Shown here in pieces: positions 1 through 13,697 of a stretch of DNA of 62,000 bases. Each line of letters starts with the position of its first letter. The first letter of the stretch is position 1. Made by a program: the position numbers and the translations under genes. The stretch covers positions 1 to 62,000 of the forward strand of contig JAHBMJ010000432.1 in NCBI GenBank assembly GCA_018398765.1, read 5' to 3'. The notes beneath the pieces were generated by a model. It saw only the letters and a list, made by a program, of their open reading frames with translations, searched no databases and had not been told where the DNA came from. This DNA is from Chromera velia (taxonomy: Eukaryota; Sar; Chromeraceae).

Positions 1-45
1 GTCTGTGTGTGTGTGTGTGTGTGGTGTGTGTGTGTGTGTGTGTGT

Positions 46-91
<46 letters not shown>

Positions 92-102
92 CGCGCGCGT
101 TT
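1..102. repeat. (GT)n then (GC)n microsatellite, intron 3' end
   Basis: Alternating GT repeats with a few GTGG interruptions pass into a short GC run. The tract lies just upstream of a TGCAG acceptor at 121-126. It is therefore most simply the 3' end of an intron of the large gene that follows. Open frames through it are an artefact of the repeat. Confidence 0.85.
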
Positions 103-126
103 GTGGACGTGCGCGAGTCAATGCAG

Positions 127-879
127 GTGGACATGTTGGGAAGAATCCATGAGAAAATTCGGTCGGCAAGGAGAAAGGGGGGGGAGAACGATAACGGTAG
201 AAAACCGCCTCCTCACGCACAGGGAGAGTCCAACAGCAGCCGCAATTCTGCAGCCAACTGGGACCCCAATCTGTTGAAGGAGGCCGATATTGCGTTCTCC
301 TTCAATGTTGAAGCACAAGGCATGGGCGCCTACTTTGAGGAAGGCAGACCTTTCCCTGAAGAGGTCGTGGCTGAAGACGAACAGACCAAAGGCAAGAACC
401 AAGACTACCAGCAACTCCCTCCTGTGAAGCCCACCAGTAGTTCATCGTTGAGTGGAAAGAGCGAAGACGACGAGGAAGAAGATCGAGGCGTCAGTCTCTC
501 TGCACCTATCAGTTCGAATGAAGACAAGAAATTCTAGGGTCTCCACTCCCTTCCTTCACATTCCTTCGAGCGCTTTCGTGCCTTCTCTTTTCTTTGCCTC
601 TTTGCCTTTGTCTCCGTACATTTCTGATGCTTCTAGCGCTCTTTCTCCAGCTGTCTCCTTGTGTCTGTTGGTCTGTAGTGTTTCCCCCCGAAAAAAATAC
701 GTAACCCCCCCCACTTAGATTTTGCTTGCTTCTTCACGCACACAGAGTTGATGTCTTGTCTCTCTGTCCGTATCAAGTCAGAACTGTCTCCTGTTGGTGC
801 CCGATGTTTCATGCGAAGCTCATGTCTCCAGTCATTCACAGACTCTCCTGTGGTCTCCTTCAGCAAACCTACGTGTGTC

Positions 880-927
<48 letters not shown>

Positions 928-968
928 CCTCTCTCTCCGTCCGTCCGTCCGTCCGTACGTCCGTCCTT

Positions 969-1038
<70 letters not shown>

Positions 1039-3935
1039 ATCTTTCGGTCTCGAAATCCAGTCAAGTTGTTTTCGGAAATTTGCTCCCGACTTCCCCCGCA
1101 AGGCGACGGGAGGGGAAGCGGGAAAGAAAGAAATGAGGACAGCGTGAGTAGAGGAGGCGCACAGCTTCAACCTGGACGAGGCGCATCCTTCTCTTTCTCC
1201 TCATCTCAACCTGCAGGAGGAAGCGGCAGACCGCCATTGAATCCGGCAGGAAGGGGCAGGGAGATGTTCAGGCAGGGAACGGGGGACAGGGCTGGGGTTC
1301 GAACTCCTGGGCCCACTGTCATGCCGGGGTCCTTGAAGAACTCTTCCTCCTCCTCCTCGGCGCCTGCAACCCCCCCGGGGCCCCTTATGGTTCTTTCGCC
1401 CTGTGACGGTGGATGCGCTCTGCAATTCGCGCGGCCTGCCAAAAGACAGAAGGAGGAGGACGAAGAGTCAGAAGGTGGGTCAGCTCAGGGGGGGGAGATT
1501 CCTTCTCCCGCAGTCGAAGTGTCGCTATCGAAAATTCCTTCTATGCTTCTCAGTCTCTCTTGGAGTGCGTCCTTCGAATGCCTTCATAATCTCACTGACT
1601 TCTCTTTGTATCGGCCTGGCATATGTGCAGATGCGGAAGCGTGGAGGTTCCAGTTGCCTGAATGGACGCTCACTGCAACAGCCGACGGGTGGTTGTCCGG
1701 TAGATCGGCAGGGAAAGAGGGGAGAACCGGGGGGGGACTTTCGCATTCGAATTCGTCGAAGGGACGGACAGACTCAACGCATACACAAAGGCCGAGCGGG
1801 CTGACTGACGAGAGCTGTATGGGTGGCAGTGTGTTGTTGATCCGGACGAACACTCACATCTTGCAGGCGGGAAAGCAGGTTCTGGGAAGGTGGGTTGGCG
1901 TGACTGGTGATCAAGACATTTTTTCGTATTGACATGATGCGGAGAATATATTAATATAAGAGAAGGGAGGAGGGGGGCTCGACAGAGAACATGCTCTCTT
2001 GTTGAGACACGCTTGCTTTGGCATTTTCTTTCTGTGGGCAAATCGTTTTGAATTCTCAAATCGATCTTCCTTCCAAATTGTGGCTCTGACTGGTGTTTTT
2101 TGCGCCCTTGCAAGTATTCGAAGAGAGACTGTCCAGTTTTTTCCTCCGTGCATTCTTCTCTTCTTTGTCCTCAAGTCTTTAATTTTTCAATCCTGTAAAA
2201 CCTCTTTTCCTGGCCAGTCCAAAGCGACTTCTGACTTGCCGCGCTCACTCTGACTCTTCAACTGAGAAAAAGGAACTCGATTTCCCTGTGTGAAGTTCTT
2301 CGGACCTCTTGATCCTCTCTGCCTGCCTGCCTGCCTGCAGAATGGGGTTGTTGAAGGTTTGGAGAGAGCTTCATCCTCTCTGGAGACTGGCGGAGCGATT
2401 TGATTCTTGGAGGACCTCACTGACTGACGCACAGAGGAGGTGGAGGTCCGTGAGGGCATATGGAGGGAGGCAGGCAGGAACGCTTTCTCTCTTTGTTTCT
2501 CTATTTATTTGTTTCTGCGTGTGCTCCCTCCCACCCTTGTTCGCCTTCCATCCATCAACAAAGCAAACACACACAGGCTCTTCTCGAGGATCCATAAACA
2601 GCCGCTCTCTTCTTTCACCTGCCTGCTTTCTTTTTACTCACCCTTCGCCTTTCCCTGTGCTCCCTGTTCCCCCATGTACAGTTGGACTTGTAGGAAGACC
2701 GCGCATATCTGTCTGTGTACCCATATGGTGCGTGCATCTTTCTTGCTTGTGTTTACCCCGTCCTCTCGTTCTATGCGAAATTCCGCAGAAGAATTCGGGA
2801 CTTTGTTCTGCACTTGCGGGAGATGAGGACAGGCAGCGTGAGGTCAGTCGACGGTTTTGTTTCTTTCTTGCTTGCTTTATTTCTCTTTCTCTCTCTCTCT
2901 TTCTTTCTGACTGTCTTTCCTTCTTTTGTTTTTTTGCTTCTCTTGACCATACCACCACCTGGGCGTTTGGACATGAGCGAGCAGACCTTTCCTTTCCTTT
3001 CCTTTCCTTTTCTCGTGACGACCTCTGCCTGCTTCATTCAGGTTGTTCACCCATCCATCTGAAAGGCTTTCGAATGTTTCTCCTATCATCATAGCACTGA
3101 TTTGCCCTGCTGTCTCTGCTGTTGAGTCTTTCTGTCTGTCAGTCTTTCTGTCTTTCGCTGTTTCTTCACCCCCCCACCCTCTCTCATCTGCGAAGTCCCG
3201 CTTTTTATTTATTTTCTCTCGTCTCGGGTATACGCTTTGTTTCAACAATGACAGTCTCGTATGCATACGAATGCCGCACCACCTTTTTGTGCTTACTTGA
3301 CTTGACTGCAGTCTGGAGGAAGGGCTCCGTCGCAGAACTGCCTGCCGCAACTACGTGTGCAGCTTCAAGAAGCTGTACAACGTCCCTGACTCCCCCTGTG
3401 TTTGGAGGAGGGGACTGCAACCGGCAACTGAGAGAGACTGGCACATCCTCAGACAGACACAGACGGCATTTCACGGGGGCAGGATTGCAGCTTGGCGAGC
3501 AATGGCGCACACGGAGCTGCGAGTAGAGAGGCTTCTGAATGCCTCTTCGATCCTCTCGCATAGAGAAAGCCTCGATCCTGCCAGGCATGGTCGGTCGGTT
3601 CGTTCCTAGGTTGCTTGAGTGGGTGAGTGAGTGGTTGGCTAGTTGGGCCGTCAAGTTCCTCTGCTACCTTTTCTCCTTCCTTTCTTCCTTCAGACTTCTG
3701 GGAGACCTGTAAAGCGGAGGTTGTTTTCCTTGTTGGCCAATTGCGAAGGTCCTCTCTGTGTCTTGAGAGAGACTGGTTGCCTGGTTTTCGCAAATAGCTT
3801 GTTGCCAATTCCGTACTCTCTGCACGGCTGTCAACCGGTGTGCTTTCTTCCCCCAGTCGAACTCATTCTTTGTTTCTCTCTCGCGCGATCCACCGATCAT
3901 TCTAGTCTCCTTCTTTGTGACAGAGATGATTTCGA

Positions 3936-3991
<56 letters not shown>

Positions 3992-6900
3992 TGTATGTGT
4001 GTGTATGTGTGTGTATGTGTGTGTATGTGTGTGTATGTGTGTGTATGTGTGTGTATGTGTGTGTATGTGTGTGTATGTGTGTGTATGTGTGTGTATGTGT
4101 GTGTATGTGTGTGTATGTGTGTGTATGTGTGTGTATGTGTGTGTATGTGTGTGTATGTGTGTGTATGTGTGTGTATGTGTGTGTATGTGTTCTCCCGTTC
4201 CCTGCCAGGAGAGCTGCAGACCTGCCGGGGCACTACTCCCCGCTTTCGCAGGAGGTTGAGCCGGGGTCCCGGGCCGCAATGCCTGATGCCCTCTTAGACG
4301 TCTTTTTCTCTTCCCGATCTCCTCTCCGATGGACCCATGAGGTCGAGCCACAGGGAGAGCCGTCGGCCAACGTGGGACATGGGGGGGCCCTGAAGCGTCC
4401 CTTCGACTCAAAAATGGGGAAGAGGAGCAAAGGAAAGCGCCAGGAAATCATTGTGGAAGTCCGAGCAAAGGTGCAATGCCGATTTCGGCTCGACAATATG
4501 CACGGGCAGGCGGGGGGAATTGCGGAATTGTCGCAGTTCCCGATGACTCTTGCTCGTCCGCCGGTGTCTGTCCTCTTCCGACACGAAGGCCTCTTGCAGG
4601 CAGGTCCAGTGTCAAATGCGGGGGTGTTCCCTAGAGCATTCCCCCTATTGGACGTGTGGGGGGACATTGCCGCGTCGGTTTGTGTCGGAGGAGAGCCCCA
4701 TACCCGCTTTGATGCTGGGGACCTCTCCAGTAGAGCTCAAGTTTACATGGGAGACAGAGCGCACCTCCATCTCTTCCCTGCCTTGCCGCTTGCGTCACTG
4801 CTCCTCACTCTTGCAGGTGCCAGTGCATGCTGCGACGGTCCGACAGACCCACACATCGAGTTTGACTTTATTAACCCTGAAGTACCTACGCACAAGTTGC
4901 AGGCAGAGATGGGCAACGGAGCGCTCGGATGGATAGGAAGAACATCTGTCGGGGGAGGTTTTTCTGCAGTGCGGCCCGACGCGTGTGCGGGTCTATTTCG
5001 GGCCCCTCTTCACTGTCTGTCTGCTTTTCTTGGCAGCAACGGAGGCCGTCTGGCTGCATTTGATTGTCGGGTGGAAGTTCCAAAAATCGTCTTGGTAGGA
5101 TCACCCACAAGAGTGCATCAGTGTCCGCCCGATCCCAACCTAGCATTACCCCTTCCGTTCTTCACGCATCGTCACTGGCCCGCTCTTCTGAAAAATCAGG
5201 AAGACGACGGCAGGGGCGTTCGCATGTTGGACGGCTGGGGGTGGCCCTGCCGTCTGTTGAAGTCTCCAGGGCGGGGGCGAGCTCTGTGCAGCGCAATGGC
5301 AAACAGCACAGCAGCAGGAGCAGTCGGGGGTGGATTTGATGGTACAGGAGGGATGCATGGCTTCTTCAGGAATCCGGTTCCTCCTGTGGGAGAAGGAAGC
5401 GAGACGCTAGCAGAATTTCCAGGGGGGTTTATGGAGGTAGCATTGACCAAGAGTGAAGTGACCCTTCTAAGGGTAGAGGGGGTAGAGGATCTCCTTGCGT
5501 TGATGAAAGCATTCAACCTCCAACCCCCGATGGCAGCAGGAATCCAGATGCATTCTTTGCCTGCAGAGGAGGTCAAGCGATCCATTTCCCATGAAGTTAT
5601 CCCATGGGCGTCAGTCCTTTGTATCCTCCCGCTTCTCCTTCTGATGGCACTGGCTGAGTCGCCTCTGATCTCACAAATGCACAAAGAGAGTGCGGGCCTT
5701 CGCACTGATAAATTTGAGACTGAAATCGCGTCCTCTCTCAACTCGCTTCTCCGATCTGGAGCGAGGGCAGCTGCCGCACGATACAGAGCCCTGATCTACA
5801 CACGGCAGTGCCTCGCTGCTCGCATGTGGCTCAAAGTTCAAATGATGACAGTTCCCCAAATTTCCATTCCCCTCAGCCTCTCCTCCCCTCCCCCACCTGG
5901 TCCCCCTGTGTTTTCCATCCCCCTTGTTGCTGCACGGTTGTTCTCAAAGAACCAGCCCCCGCAAGGGGGGGTCAAAGCAGTCCCGATGGGGCCCTCAGGG
6001 GTGATGGGGGGGGGCTCTCGGGCGAACCCCCTCGTGCGTCCTGTGGGAGACGAGCGCTCTTCCCCCCGGACCCCGAGGTCAACAGCTGCGGCTGCGGCGG
6101 CAGCTGCTGAACTTGAGCGGCAAGAAGAGTCAGTGGCGATTGACGCTGTTTTGAATTCAGACAGCGAAAGGCCGGGAGGGAAAGACTTTCTTCATAGCAC
6201 GAGTGGAAGGGGGGAGGGCAGAGAGCGAAAGGACGCCCAACAGTCTGTAGGGGGGCCTTCATCAAGTCGTCGGCGGTTCCAACCGGAGGCCAGAGCGCCC
6301 AAATCACCAGAGGATGCAGATTTTGAGATTCCGAGCTGCGGGTCTCCTCCGATGGCAGCGATCGCCCCTGTAGTCCCATCACGCACCGCCACTATCCCAC
6401 CATGTCCACCCCCCTTGCCGCCTAACCGCCCGTCAACAGTTCCCGTCAGCCTCGAGCCGTTTCGTCAAGAATTTCTGTCTCGAACTTCCGTCTCCCTCTT
6501 TGGATTTTTTGATTTCTGGGCGGACATACCGCTATCGATTTCAATTTTGGCATTTATCTGTTTTGCCCGGAGGCTTTTCAATGAAGTCTCGGAGGGCTAT
6601 GATGACAGAGGCAGGGGGGGGGAGAGAATTCGGGGTGCAGGTGTGTGTGTTGGTGCAATCACACGCGTTGTCCATAAAACCATCCGATCGATCTGTAACG
6701 TAGGGGGGGAGGAGGACGGGACCCGAGACTCGTTCGGTGCCGTCGTGGGCGGGTCTGTGCCTCTGAGTCTGGCGGCATGGGCGGGTCTTCTTCCGTACTT
6801 CCACGCTTTTTGGTCTGTTGGGGGCGAGGGAGGGTTCCGCGATTTGACGATCCGGCTGGGGTCCAAGCGCATGCAGATCCCTGTGCTGTCCTGGGTTGCC

Positions 6901-8892
6901 CGTGGATCTCGTCTGTTTCTCCAGGAGACCCATTCGGACACGATGAACTTCCTCCTCTGTATGTGTGCGGATGCAACTGCAGCCGGTGAGTCAAGAGGAA
7001 TCTTTTGCTTGCCGGGTCTCGCTTTCTCCGGTCATGCAGTCAATGAAGCCACATGATATCTTGCTCACACTACCGAGATGCCTGCCACAAGTGTCGCAAT
7101 CGAGGGCGTCAAATGTCGTTGCACAAAAAGAGAGAAGGAAAGATAAGATGCGCATGGGAGAAGGTGCTTTTCTCTGCTTGTTTCCTCGTCCTTCTCTGTG
7201 CTGATTCATTCAGCCCTGTGCTGTGTGTTTTTGCAGACGGAGAGGGGCGAACGGCTCTTCACTGGGCTGTCCTTTCCGGGAGTGAACAATTGACAGCAAC
7301 CCTTCTGGCAAATTGTGGGCCCGAGAAGATCGGCATCAACCGAAAGGTGAGTGCTTGGAGGGAGGTTCGAGCTGACGGAAGCAGACATTTACGCTGTCTG
7401 TCAGTCTTTCTGAGAATACGATATTTTTTTTCTTTCTTTCTGTGCATCTGACGATGCCCCCAAAATCATATTCATGTTTCCCTTCCGTGGTCGGGGTCCA
7501 AGCCCTGCAAAGAGGCTGCTTGAACGAAAGAGATTCTCTCAATCTGCATTTGCTTCTTATGCAACCCTCGGTCCGGTCCCCCTTGCATCCATCCATCTCT
7601 GTTGGGCGCCCCTTCAGCCCTTGTTTGCCAGGTCCACGCAAAGTCATGCAGGAGCCATCCCTGTCTGTCCCTGGATGGATCAGTCCGGCCATGCATCAAT
7701 CAATCACTTGCTTAATTGCAGGACGTGTACGGGCGCTCTGCCCTCCAGTACGCAGTTGAGGTTGGGGAACCCGGTCCGATCTGTGTGCTCGTAGAGGCCG
7801 GGGCAGACCCTGGCTGTCTCCTCCATCCCGTCCGGAGACAGCCTTCTTGTTCTGGCCCGGTTGGCACGGGGGGCGAATTTTCTTGTCTTGCCTCCAAGGG
7901 CGGAAGGGAACCTCTGGAAGGAAGGGAGGTTGAAGACGCCCACACAGAAAGGTCGGCTGATGGATGAGTGAATAGGTGCATGCATCCATGGAAGGAAGGA
8001 AGGAAGGAAGGATGTTATGTAGATCGGCATGCAGTGGAATGCGCGGGGGGAAGTCACGTGGCCTTCCTTTGATCTATGGAAGCCAAACCAGCAGGACTCA
8101 TTCTTTGTACGGCATTCAGAGGGGGATTCCCTGGCGAGATCGAATAGGCCTCTTTTCTTTTCGTCGATGCGGTTCCTGCAACCAGCCAGGTCCTCCCAGC
8201 CCAGGAGAGGGAGAGAGAGAGAGAGAAGTATAGAGGAACTGTGTGTACAGACTGATGGTAACTCGCATACTCACCTTTTGGTTGGAATACACTAAAAGGG
8301 TTCAAGATCGCAAGAATTTCCTGCATCCCCACTGACAAAGAAGGAAGATGGGCATGAAAGAACACAGAATCTCGACTCTTTTTTGTTTTTTCCAAGGGCC
8401 CCCCTCCTTGCTCTCTTACGCTATGCAGTTTCCTTGTCAGTCTGATCCGCAAGTGGAACCTGGACGGGCTGCGGTGGGTCGTCAGGGCCCTCGAGGGCTC
8501 CCCCTCCCCCTCTGGGAGTGCGGGTGAACGGTCCGACACTTTCTGTCTCCGTGAAGGGGCATCGGAAGTAAAGCACAACGTGAAGGAGACGGAAACTCTC
8601 GTGGCAGAGCTCCTGAAATCCCATCATTCACATGGGAAGAAAGAATCGGGATCTTTTGTCAGGTCAGAGGGGGGAGGGATCGTTCTACGGTCTGTTATTT
8701 TTTTCGGTATGCAGAACTGACAGGCAGTGTGATGTGGCAGTGCTCTGTACTGAGGCAGTCAAGTCATGGATCGTTTGATTACACTTCTCCTTTTGTTTGT
8801 CGTTTGCTTGGGCTTTTTTTTTTGCTCTCCTTCCCCTACAATCCTGCCCGTGTACGTGCGTACACGTGCGTGTGTATGCATGTCTCTCTCTC

Positions 8893-8970
<78 letters not shown>

Positions 8971-11900
8971 TGTTCAGGTTTCTGATGAAGGCGCTCACAG
9001 ACCCTCACCCAGACATTGGGATCATGGAGGCGTGGGTGGAGGACGCTGCCTCAGAGACCGAGCTAAAAAGGTCCATGGCCTTCGTGACAACTGCAAGTGA
9101 GAGGGGAACCCGGCCATGGAGACGGCCCCGTACCCTCAATGTGGTCCTCGAGGAGAGACGACATGACGCGGCAATGGAAAGCCTGACCAGGGAAATGAAA
9201 CTGGACGAACTTCTCTCAGTCAGTCAGCCGGTGTTGCTTGGTTGGTTTTGTTGGTGTCTCTTTGTTCGGATGTGTGCACCAGTTTTCGCGCAGGACAGAT
9301 GGACAGACACTGCAGAAGTCGTTGGCTCCCCATTCATTGTGTCCGCTCTCCTCTTTGTGTGTGGTTTCTTTATCACCTTCTTTTCTTTATCACCTTCTCG
9401 AGACAGGCAACAAGCAAGGCCGTGTTTCAGCGGCAAAAGGAGCCCCGTCGATTGCACTTTTTCTGCTCTGACATAAACCTGTCAGGGGTTGTTGAAGGGA
9501 CTTTCTTTTTTTGGTCCATCCATCGGTTAGAGAGAAGCAAACCTACATGTGGACACACACGCCTCACTCACTACACGACTGCAGTCCAGCGGGGAGCGCA
9601 AGCAGAGTTCCGCCCTTCACAGGCGGCTGCGGGCCCGTCTCGGCCTCTCCCCTCTTCCCCCCCACAGCCACGTGCACGACAGTGGGGGGGCAGTGTGGGA
9701 TCTCAGCGAGGATCTTGACCTCACCCACTCAGTGCATGAGGGCAGCTGTGAGGCCCTGAGGGCAGCTGTGGGTGCACTGACGGGTGTTGGCCTCCTCTCA
9801 AAGGAGAGCGTGCGGGGTTTGTCCCGGAAATATCCGTCTGTTGTCTCTAAGGGCGATAGACAGGCAGATCAAGCAGGGGAAGAGCGAGTCAACTCAGTGG
9901 AAGTCGGCACTCGACCCCCAGTTTCACTCCTCGTTGTTTCCCCTTGCGGTCGGACTGCAGAGGATTTTTTGCGTTTCCTCTACAGAGAAACTGACGCCCC
10001 TATCCCCCCGTCCCTCTTGTGCCCCCCCACAGGAGGAAATTCAGTGTCTCAGTCAGAGTTCATCCGATCCCATCCGTCTGTCATTCTACCCAGGGAGGTC
10101 TCTGAGGAGGGTGAGACAACGGCACATACAGAGGCAGATAGCGTTCAGTGCGAAGTGATTCACTTGGAGTCGAAACTGAGTGCAATCGCTTCTGTGGGGC
10201 CGTCGGCAATTCGCCGATTTGTTATAGAGGACGGAGAGAGGGAAAGGGGGGGAAGTGAGAGCATGGCAAGAAAGAAAAGAGGAATTTTAGTTATTCCTTT
10301 TCCCTTCCAAGTTCCGCTTGTCTCCATACGTGAGTGGCTCTGGTCCTCCGGGCTCTCCTCGATTCTTCACGACGCCGTCCGGGGGTATCAGGAGAGAGAC
10401 ATTCTGCCTGTCGTTTTCGTTCGGGTTTTCCCAGGGGACTCGGTTGAAGAGAGCGAGAATTGGTGTCCGACAGTTTGGAGGAAAAAGCAGTTCTCGCATT
10501 TGAAGGGGCCACCACCTGTCCATATTGATGCTAGTCACATCACGTTTGTTCCCGGAGAGACCCTCATACAGAGCATTAGCCCTGACGCGATACGGGGCCG
10601 ACACCCCGGCAGTGCCGCCAGGGGTCTGGGGGCCGAGGGACTCTGGCTGTCCTTCAATTTGGCCTTCGGGGGGGGAATGCCTCATATCAGCGCAGAATGC
10701 TGCCTTTCGGGACCTTCTCTCCCCGCACCCCTCTGCTTGCTCTCGCGAGCTGCCCAGCGTCTCCTTCCTGTACTTGGTGACATGGCTGAGCGTGGAATGC
10801 TTCTTGAGAGAAGGAAGCTGGAGAGGGTGTTGGAGGGGTTGGAGGGTGGGGAGACAGTCGAGACTGCATTAGAAGTCCTAGAGACTCACGGACTTGTGTG
10901 TGGACTTGGAGGGGATGAAAGAGAAAGGGAATTCGAGTACCTCGTTCCTTCTCTCTGCCCTGCCCTCCCTCTTGAACACCCCCACTTGCATGTGCTTGAT
11001 CGCCCTTCCTCTCTGCTTCCATCAGGACACTCCCACTCCATTCACCTGAGAGTGAGGGTCCAGAGAGCGAGCAGCCTTTCTGGAATTCCGTTGATGGCGT
11101 GCGTCATGCGAGCAGTCGTTCGTCGCGCGAGTACTCTGAGTGCTTCTGATACTCCGCAATCGACTGTTGACGCAGCAGCAGCAGCAGGGTTGCACGACAG
11201 TGGAAGAGAGGGGGATGACCGGCCGAGGGGGGTGGAAATTGAAGAGGCCTTTTTCGAGCCTTCCGGGTCCTCAGGCTCTCTCTCGTCCTTTTCTGCAGGG
11301 GGAGACGCTGCATTCTTGCTCGGTTTTTCTTCCCCTTCTGTGCCAGCATCCGTCTCCGGCATAGGAGAGGACGTCGCCCATTCCGCATCTGCACAAACGG
11401 TGTTGCAGTCGCGAAGGGGAACCACAGCCACCACCGCGGTGCCCACAGGTTCCCCTGGGGATTCCTCGAGAGACAGGGGTGTGAATCGAATAGTGGGGAG
11501 AGACATTGATGCGTTGAATGGTCTCTCAGCGGGAGGAGCAACCACCCAGAGTGTCGTCAGGTCACTCGCGGCCTCTTTCGACTCGTCCCCGCCTCCCCTG
11601 CCCTCGAGGGAAGAAGGGGGGGAGCCGGGGCAATTTGCGTCGCGTCGGCTGTCTTACGCGTTTGTTGCGCGTACTGACTGCCAGAAAGTTTCCCTTCCCG
11701 GCCCTACGTACCCCTGCCGCACTGTTGGCACGTACATCGGGTTGAGAAATGCGAAGCGGTCGCTTTCGTACCGGTTGCAGGAAGTGGAGGGGTTTCGTCC
11801 TGTCGCGTTGGAATTTCATTTTACGGGCCCTCTGGCCGAGACCCTGTGCTTCTCTGCTGCCGAGGCTGCACACTCAGCAGGAGAGGTTGTGGGTGTAGAC

Positions 11901-12108
11901 ATCTGGAAGGTGGAGAGGGGGGGCTTGGATGGAGAGGGAGAGGGAGAGGAGAGCCCTGAGTCTGAGGGGGGCTGCTGGGTGGATGCGGTGAGTGAGTGTG
12001 TCGGCATGCAGGGATTTCTTTAATGGATCCATCCGTGTAGCTGTGGCGATGTCTTGCCAGTGTTGCAGGATTCTGCCCCCATCTCTCCCTCTCCATCTCT
12101 CTCTCTTC

Positions 12109-12159
<51 letters not shown>

Positions 12160-12932
12160 TGTGTGTGTCACATTGCCTGTTTCTCCCCTTATCACACCAT
12201 CTGTGCTGTCTCTGATGAATCGTTCTTTTCCACTCTTGACACTTCCCCCCCTCTCTGCTGCTGTCTGACCCCCCCTGCATGCAGAGCTCGGCTGCCCGGA
12301 GGCTTCGAGACCCAGCGGCAGAGTTCTCGGAGGGCTTCGATGACCCTCTTACCAGGGATGCCGCTCTGGCTTCACTCGCGTCAATTCTTCGGGTCGGTCT
12401 GCTCCCTCAGGCCTTCGCTTGTTCTCCTGCTGCCCCGGTGGAGCAGCTGGAGATTCTCGCCGCTCGTCTGGGTGAAACCTCGCGGGCCGCTCTTGTTGAT
12501 GTCGCAGAGAAGTGGGAGAAGGAGATGGGAGAGGAAGACAGAGGGACAGGAAGCGGGCATAAGAGGGCAACAGAGGCGAATCGGAAAGAGGCGCAGACAG
12601 AGGGTGGGGAGGATGGGAGACAAGGGTGTGGATGCTGGCCTTTCGGAAAGAGAGGTGGAAAACAGAAAGAGCAAACCCCTCGGGAACGTCTTGTTCGTTC
12701 TGAAAATGACGGAAACAGAGAAGGGAGACCGAGCCCCAGGCTTGCTCACTCTGGCGCAAACGAGAAGTTCTTTTCTCACTCCAACAGAAAAGACACGCAA
12801 CCGCCTCCTTTTCCTGCCTCGCGTCTCGCCCTCTTCGGTCAGGAGGAGAAAGCGGCCGTCCGCCAGGCTGCGCAGATGCTCAAAAATGGAGGCCGATATG
12901 GAGATGCACCTAGCCAGGCGCAAGTAAATTGA
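127..12932 (+). CDS. giant multi-exon protein with ankyrin repeats and a COR-like region (5' incomplete)
   Basis: Exons: 127-489, 1039-1474, 1631-1889, 2341-2445, 2789-2842, 3312-3589, 4220-6985, 7237-7346, 7722-7951, 8429-8662, 8978-9096, 9407-9446, 9668-11987 and 12285-12932, stop TGA. All phases carry across, giving 2,654 codons in the window; the start lies upstream. Seen: two ankyrin units near residues 1420-1495 (GRTALHWAV, then GRSALQYAV). About 550 residues later comes a stretch with helix-rich spacing, HGLVCGL and EYLVPSLCPALP, followed by RVQRASSLSGIPL. This resembles the COR half of Roco proteins. A degenerate loop (SPCGRTAEDFL) before it could be a decayed Roc P-loop. The rest is low-complexity, with Ala, Ser and acidic runs. 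Roco membership is inference; plain ankyrin scaffold is the alternative. The TAG at 535 falls inside the first intron because a GTCAGT donor precedes it. Exon 9407-9446 is the least certain. Confidence 0.7.
883..1038. repeat. composite (CTGT)n, (CCGT)n, (TC)n, (GT)n tract in an intron
   Basis: Successive tetranucleotide and dinucleotide runs end in GTGTGCAG and abut the exon at 1039. The order, TC-rich then GT-rich then CAG, recurs before the exons at 4220, 8978 and 12285, so the repeats occupy the polypyrimidine-tract position. Confidence 0.9.
3937..4190. repeat. (CT)n plus about 20 copies of a perfect 10-bp unit
   Basis: A short CT run and a GT run lead into a nearly perfect array of TATGTGTGTG from about 3981 to 4190. 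It sits in the intron between exons 3312-3589 and 4220-6985. All frames through it stay open, which creates long artefactual reading frames on both strands. Confidence 0.95.
8881..8972. repeat. (CT)n(GT)n microsatellite before a splice acceptor
   Basis: CT repeats with rare CTGT breaks pass into GT repeats and end in TTCAG at 8977, directly before the exon at 8978. Confidence 0.95.
12100..12168. repeat. (CT)n(GT)n microsatellite in the last intron
   Basis: A CT run followed by a GT run inside the intron 11988-12284 of the ankyrin gene, again upstream of the acceptor. Confidence 0.95.
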
Positions 12933-13213
12933 CGCTGGCTCTAGCTCTCGCAATTGTTCATGCACGCCGTTTTATTTTATGACGCAATGACACCGCAACG
13001 CTAGCCGTAACGTGCACTAAAGTATACTCTAGAGTCTACACTAATATATGATTTTTATTTCTTTTGATTCATAAATTTATATAAAATCAGAATATATAAA
13101 CTGTCCTGTGTGCATACACATACATTGGTATAGATCTATGTATAAATGTAGTGCTACATAAAATCATATTTTATATGATTTTTTAAAAAGGAATTCCTAT
13201 AAAGCAGAATTCC

Positions 13214-13697
13214 TACCCTGCAAAAATGAATGAATTTATAAATGAATTTTAATGGATTTAAATGAATTAAACACACTGAATTTAGATGAATTTACGTGAA
13301 TTTAAGCAGTGAATTTAGGTGAATTTAAGTAAATTTACAAGTAAATTTTGAGGCTAAATTCACTACGAATTTAAATTTCTAAATTCATTTCAAAATGAAT
13401 TTAGAGCTTTTTACATAGAAATTAAATTAATTAATTAATGTAAATTCACTTAAATTCATTTCATAGTAATTTAAAACTAAATTCATTATACGTAGTGAAT
13501 TTATACTCAATTAATTAAAATTCACTTGTAAATTCACTTAAATTCACCCAAATTCATCTATTAAAATTCACAGCTTAAATTTACGTAAATTTATCTAAAT
13601 TTGGCGTCGCTAAATCTAGGATTTAACCCTCAATCATCATCATCATCATCAAATTCACTTAAATGCATTTGTAAATTCACTCATTTTTGTAGGGTAG
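13214..13697. mobile_element. AT-rich fold-back element with long imperfect inverted arms
   Basis: The left end begins TACCCTGCAAAAATGA and the right end is its imperfect reverse complement, ending TTTTTGTAGGGTA. Inside, motifs such as GTGAATTTAAG (left) recur inverted as CTTAAATTCAC (right). The arms pair over roughly 200 bases around an AATTAATTAATT centre near 13430. No coding potential is seen. It looks like a fold-back or MITE-type element. No target duplication was recognised. Confidence 0.6.

Noticed and set aside
535-537. TAG as the end of an upstream gene
   Set aside because: A GTCAGT donor at 490 in phase with the next exon at 1039 places this stop inside an intron.
1144-1216. Intron 1144-1216 (GTGAGT donor, CTGCAG acceptor)
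   Set aside because: Removing it breaks phase with neighbouring exons; the open frame 1039-1474 joins correctly without it.
3902-4411. Long reading frames made of CVCVCV or THTHTH repeats
   Set aside because: They are translations of dinucleotide and decamer microsatellites in an intron.
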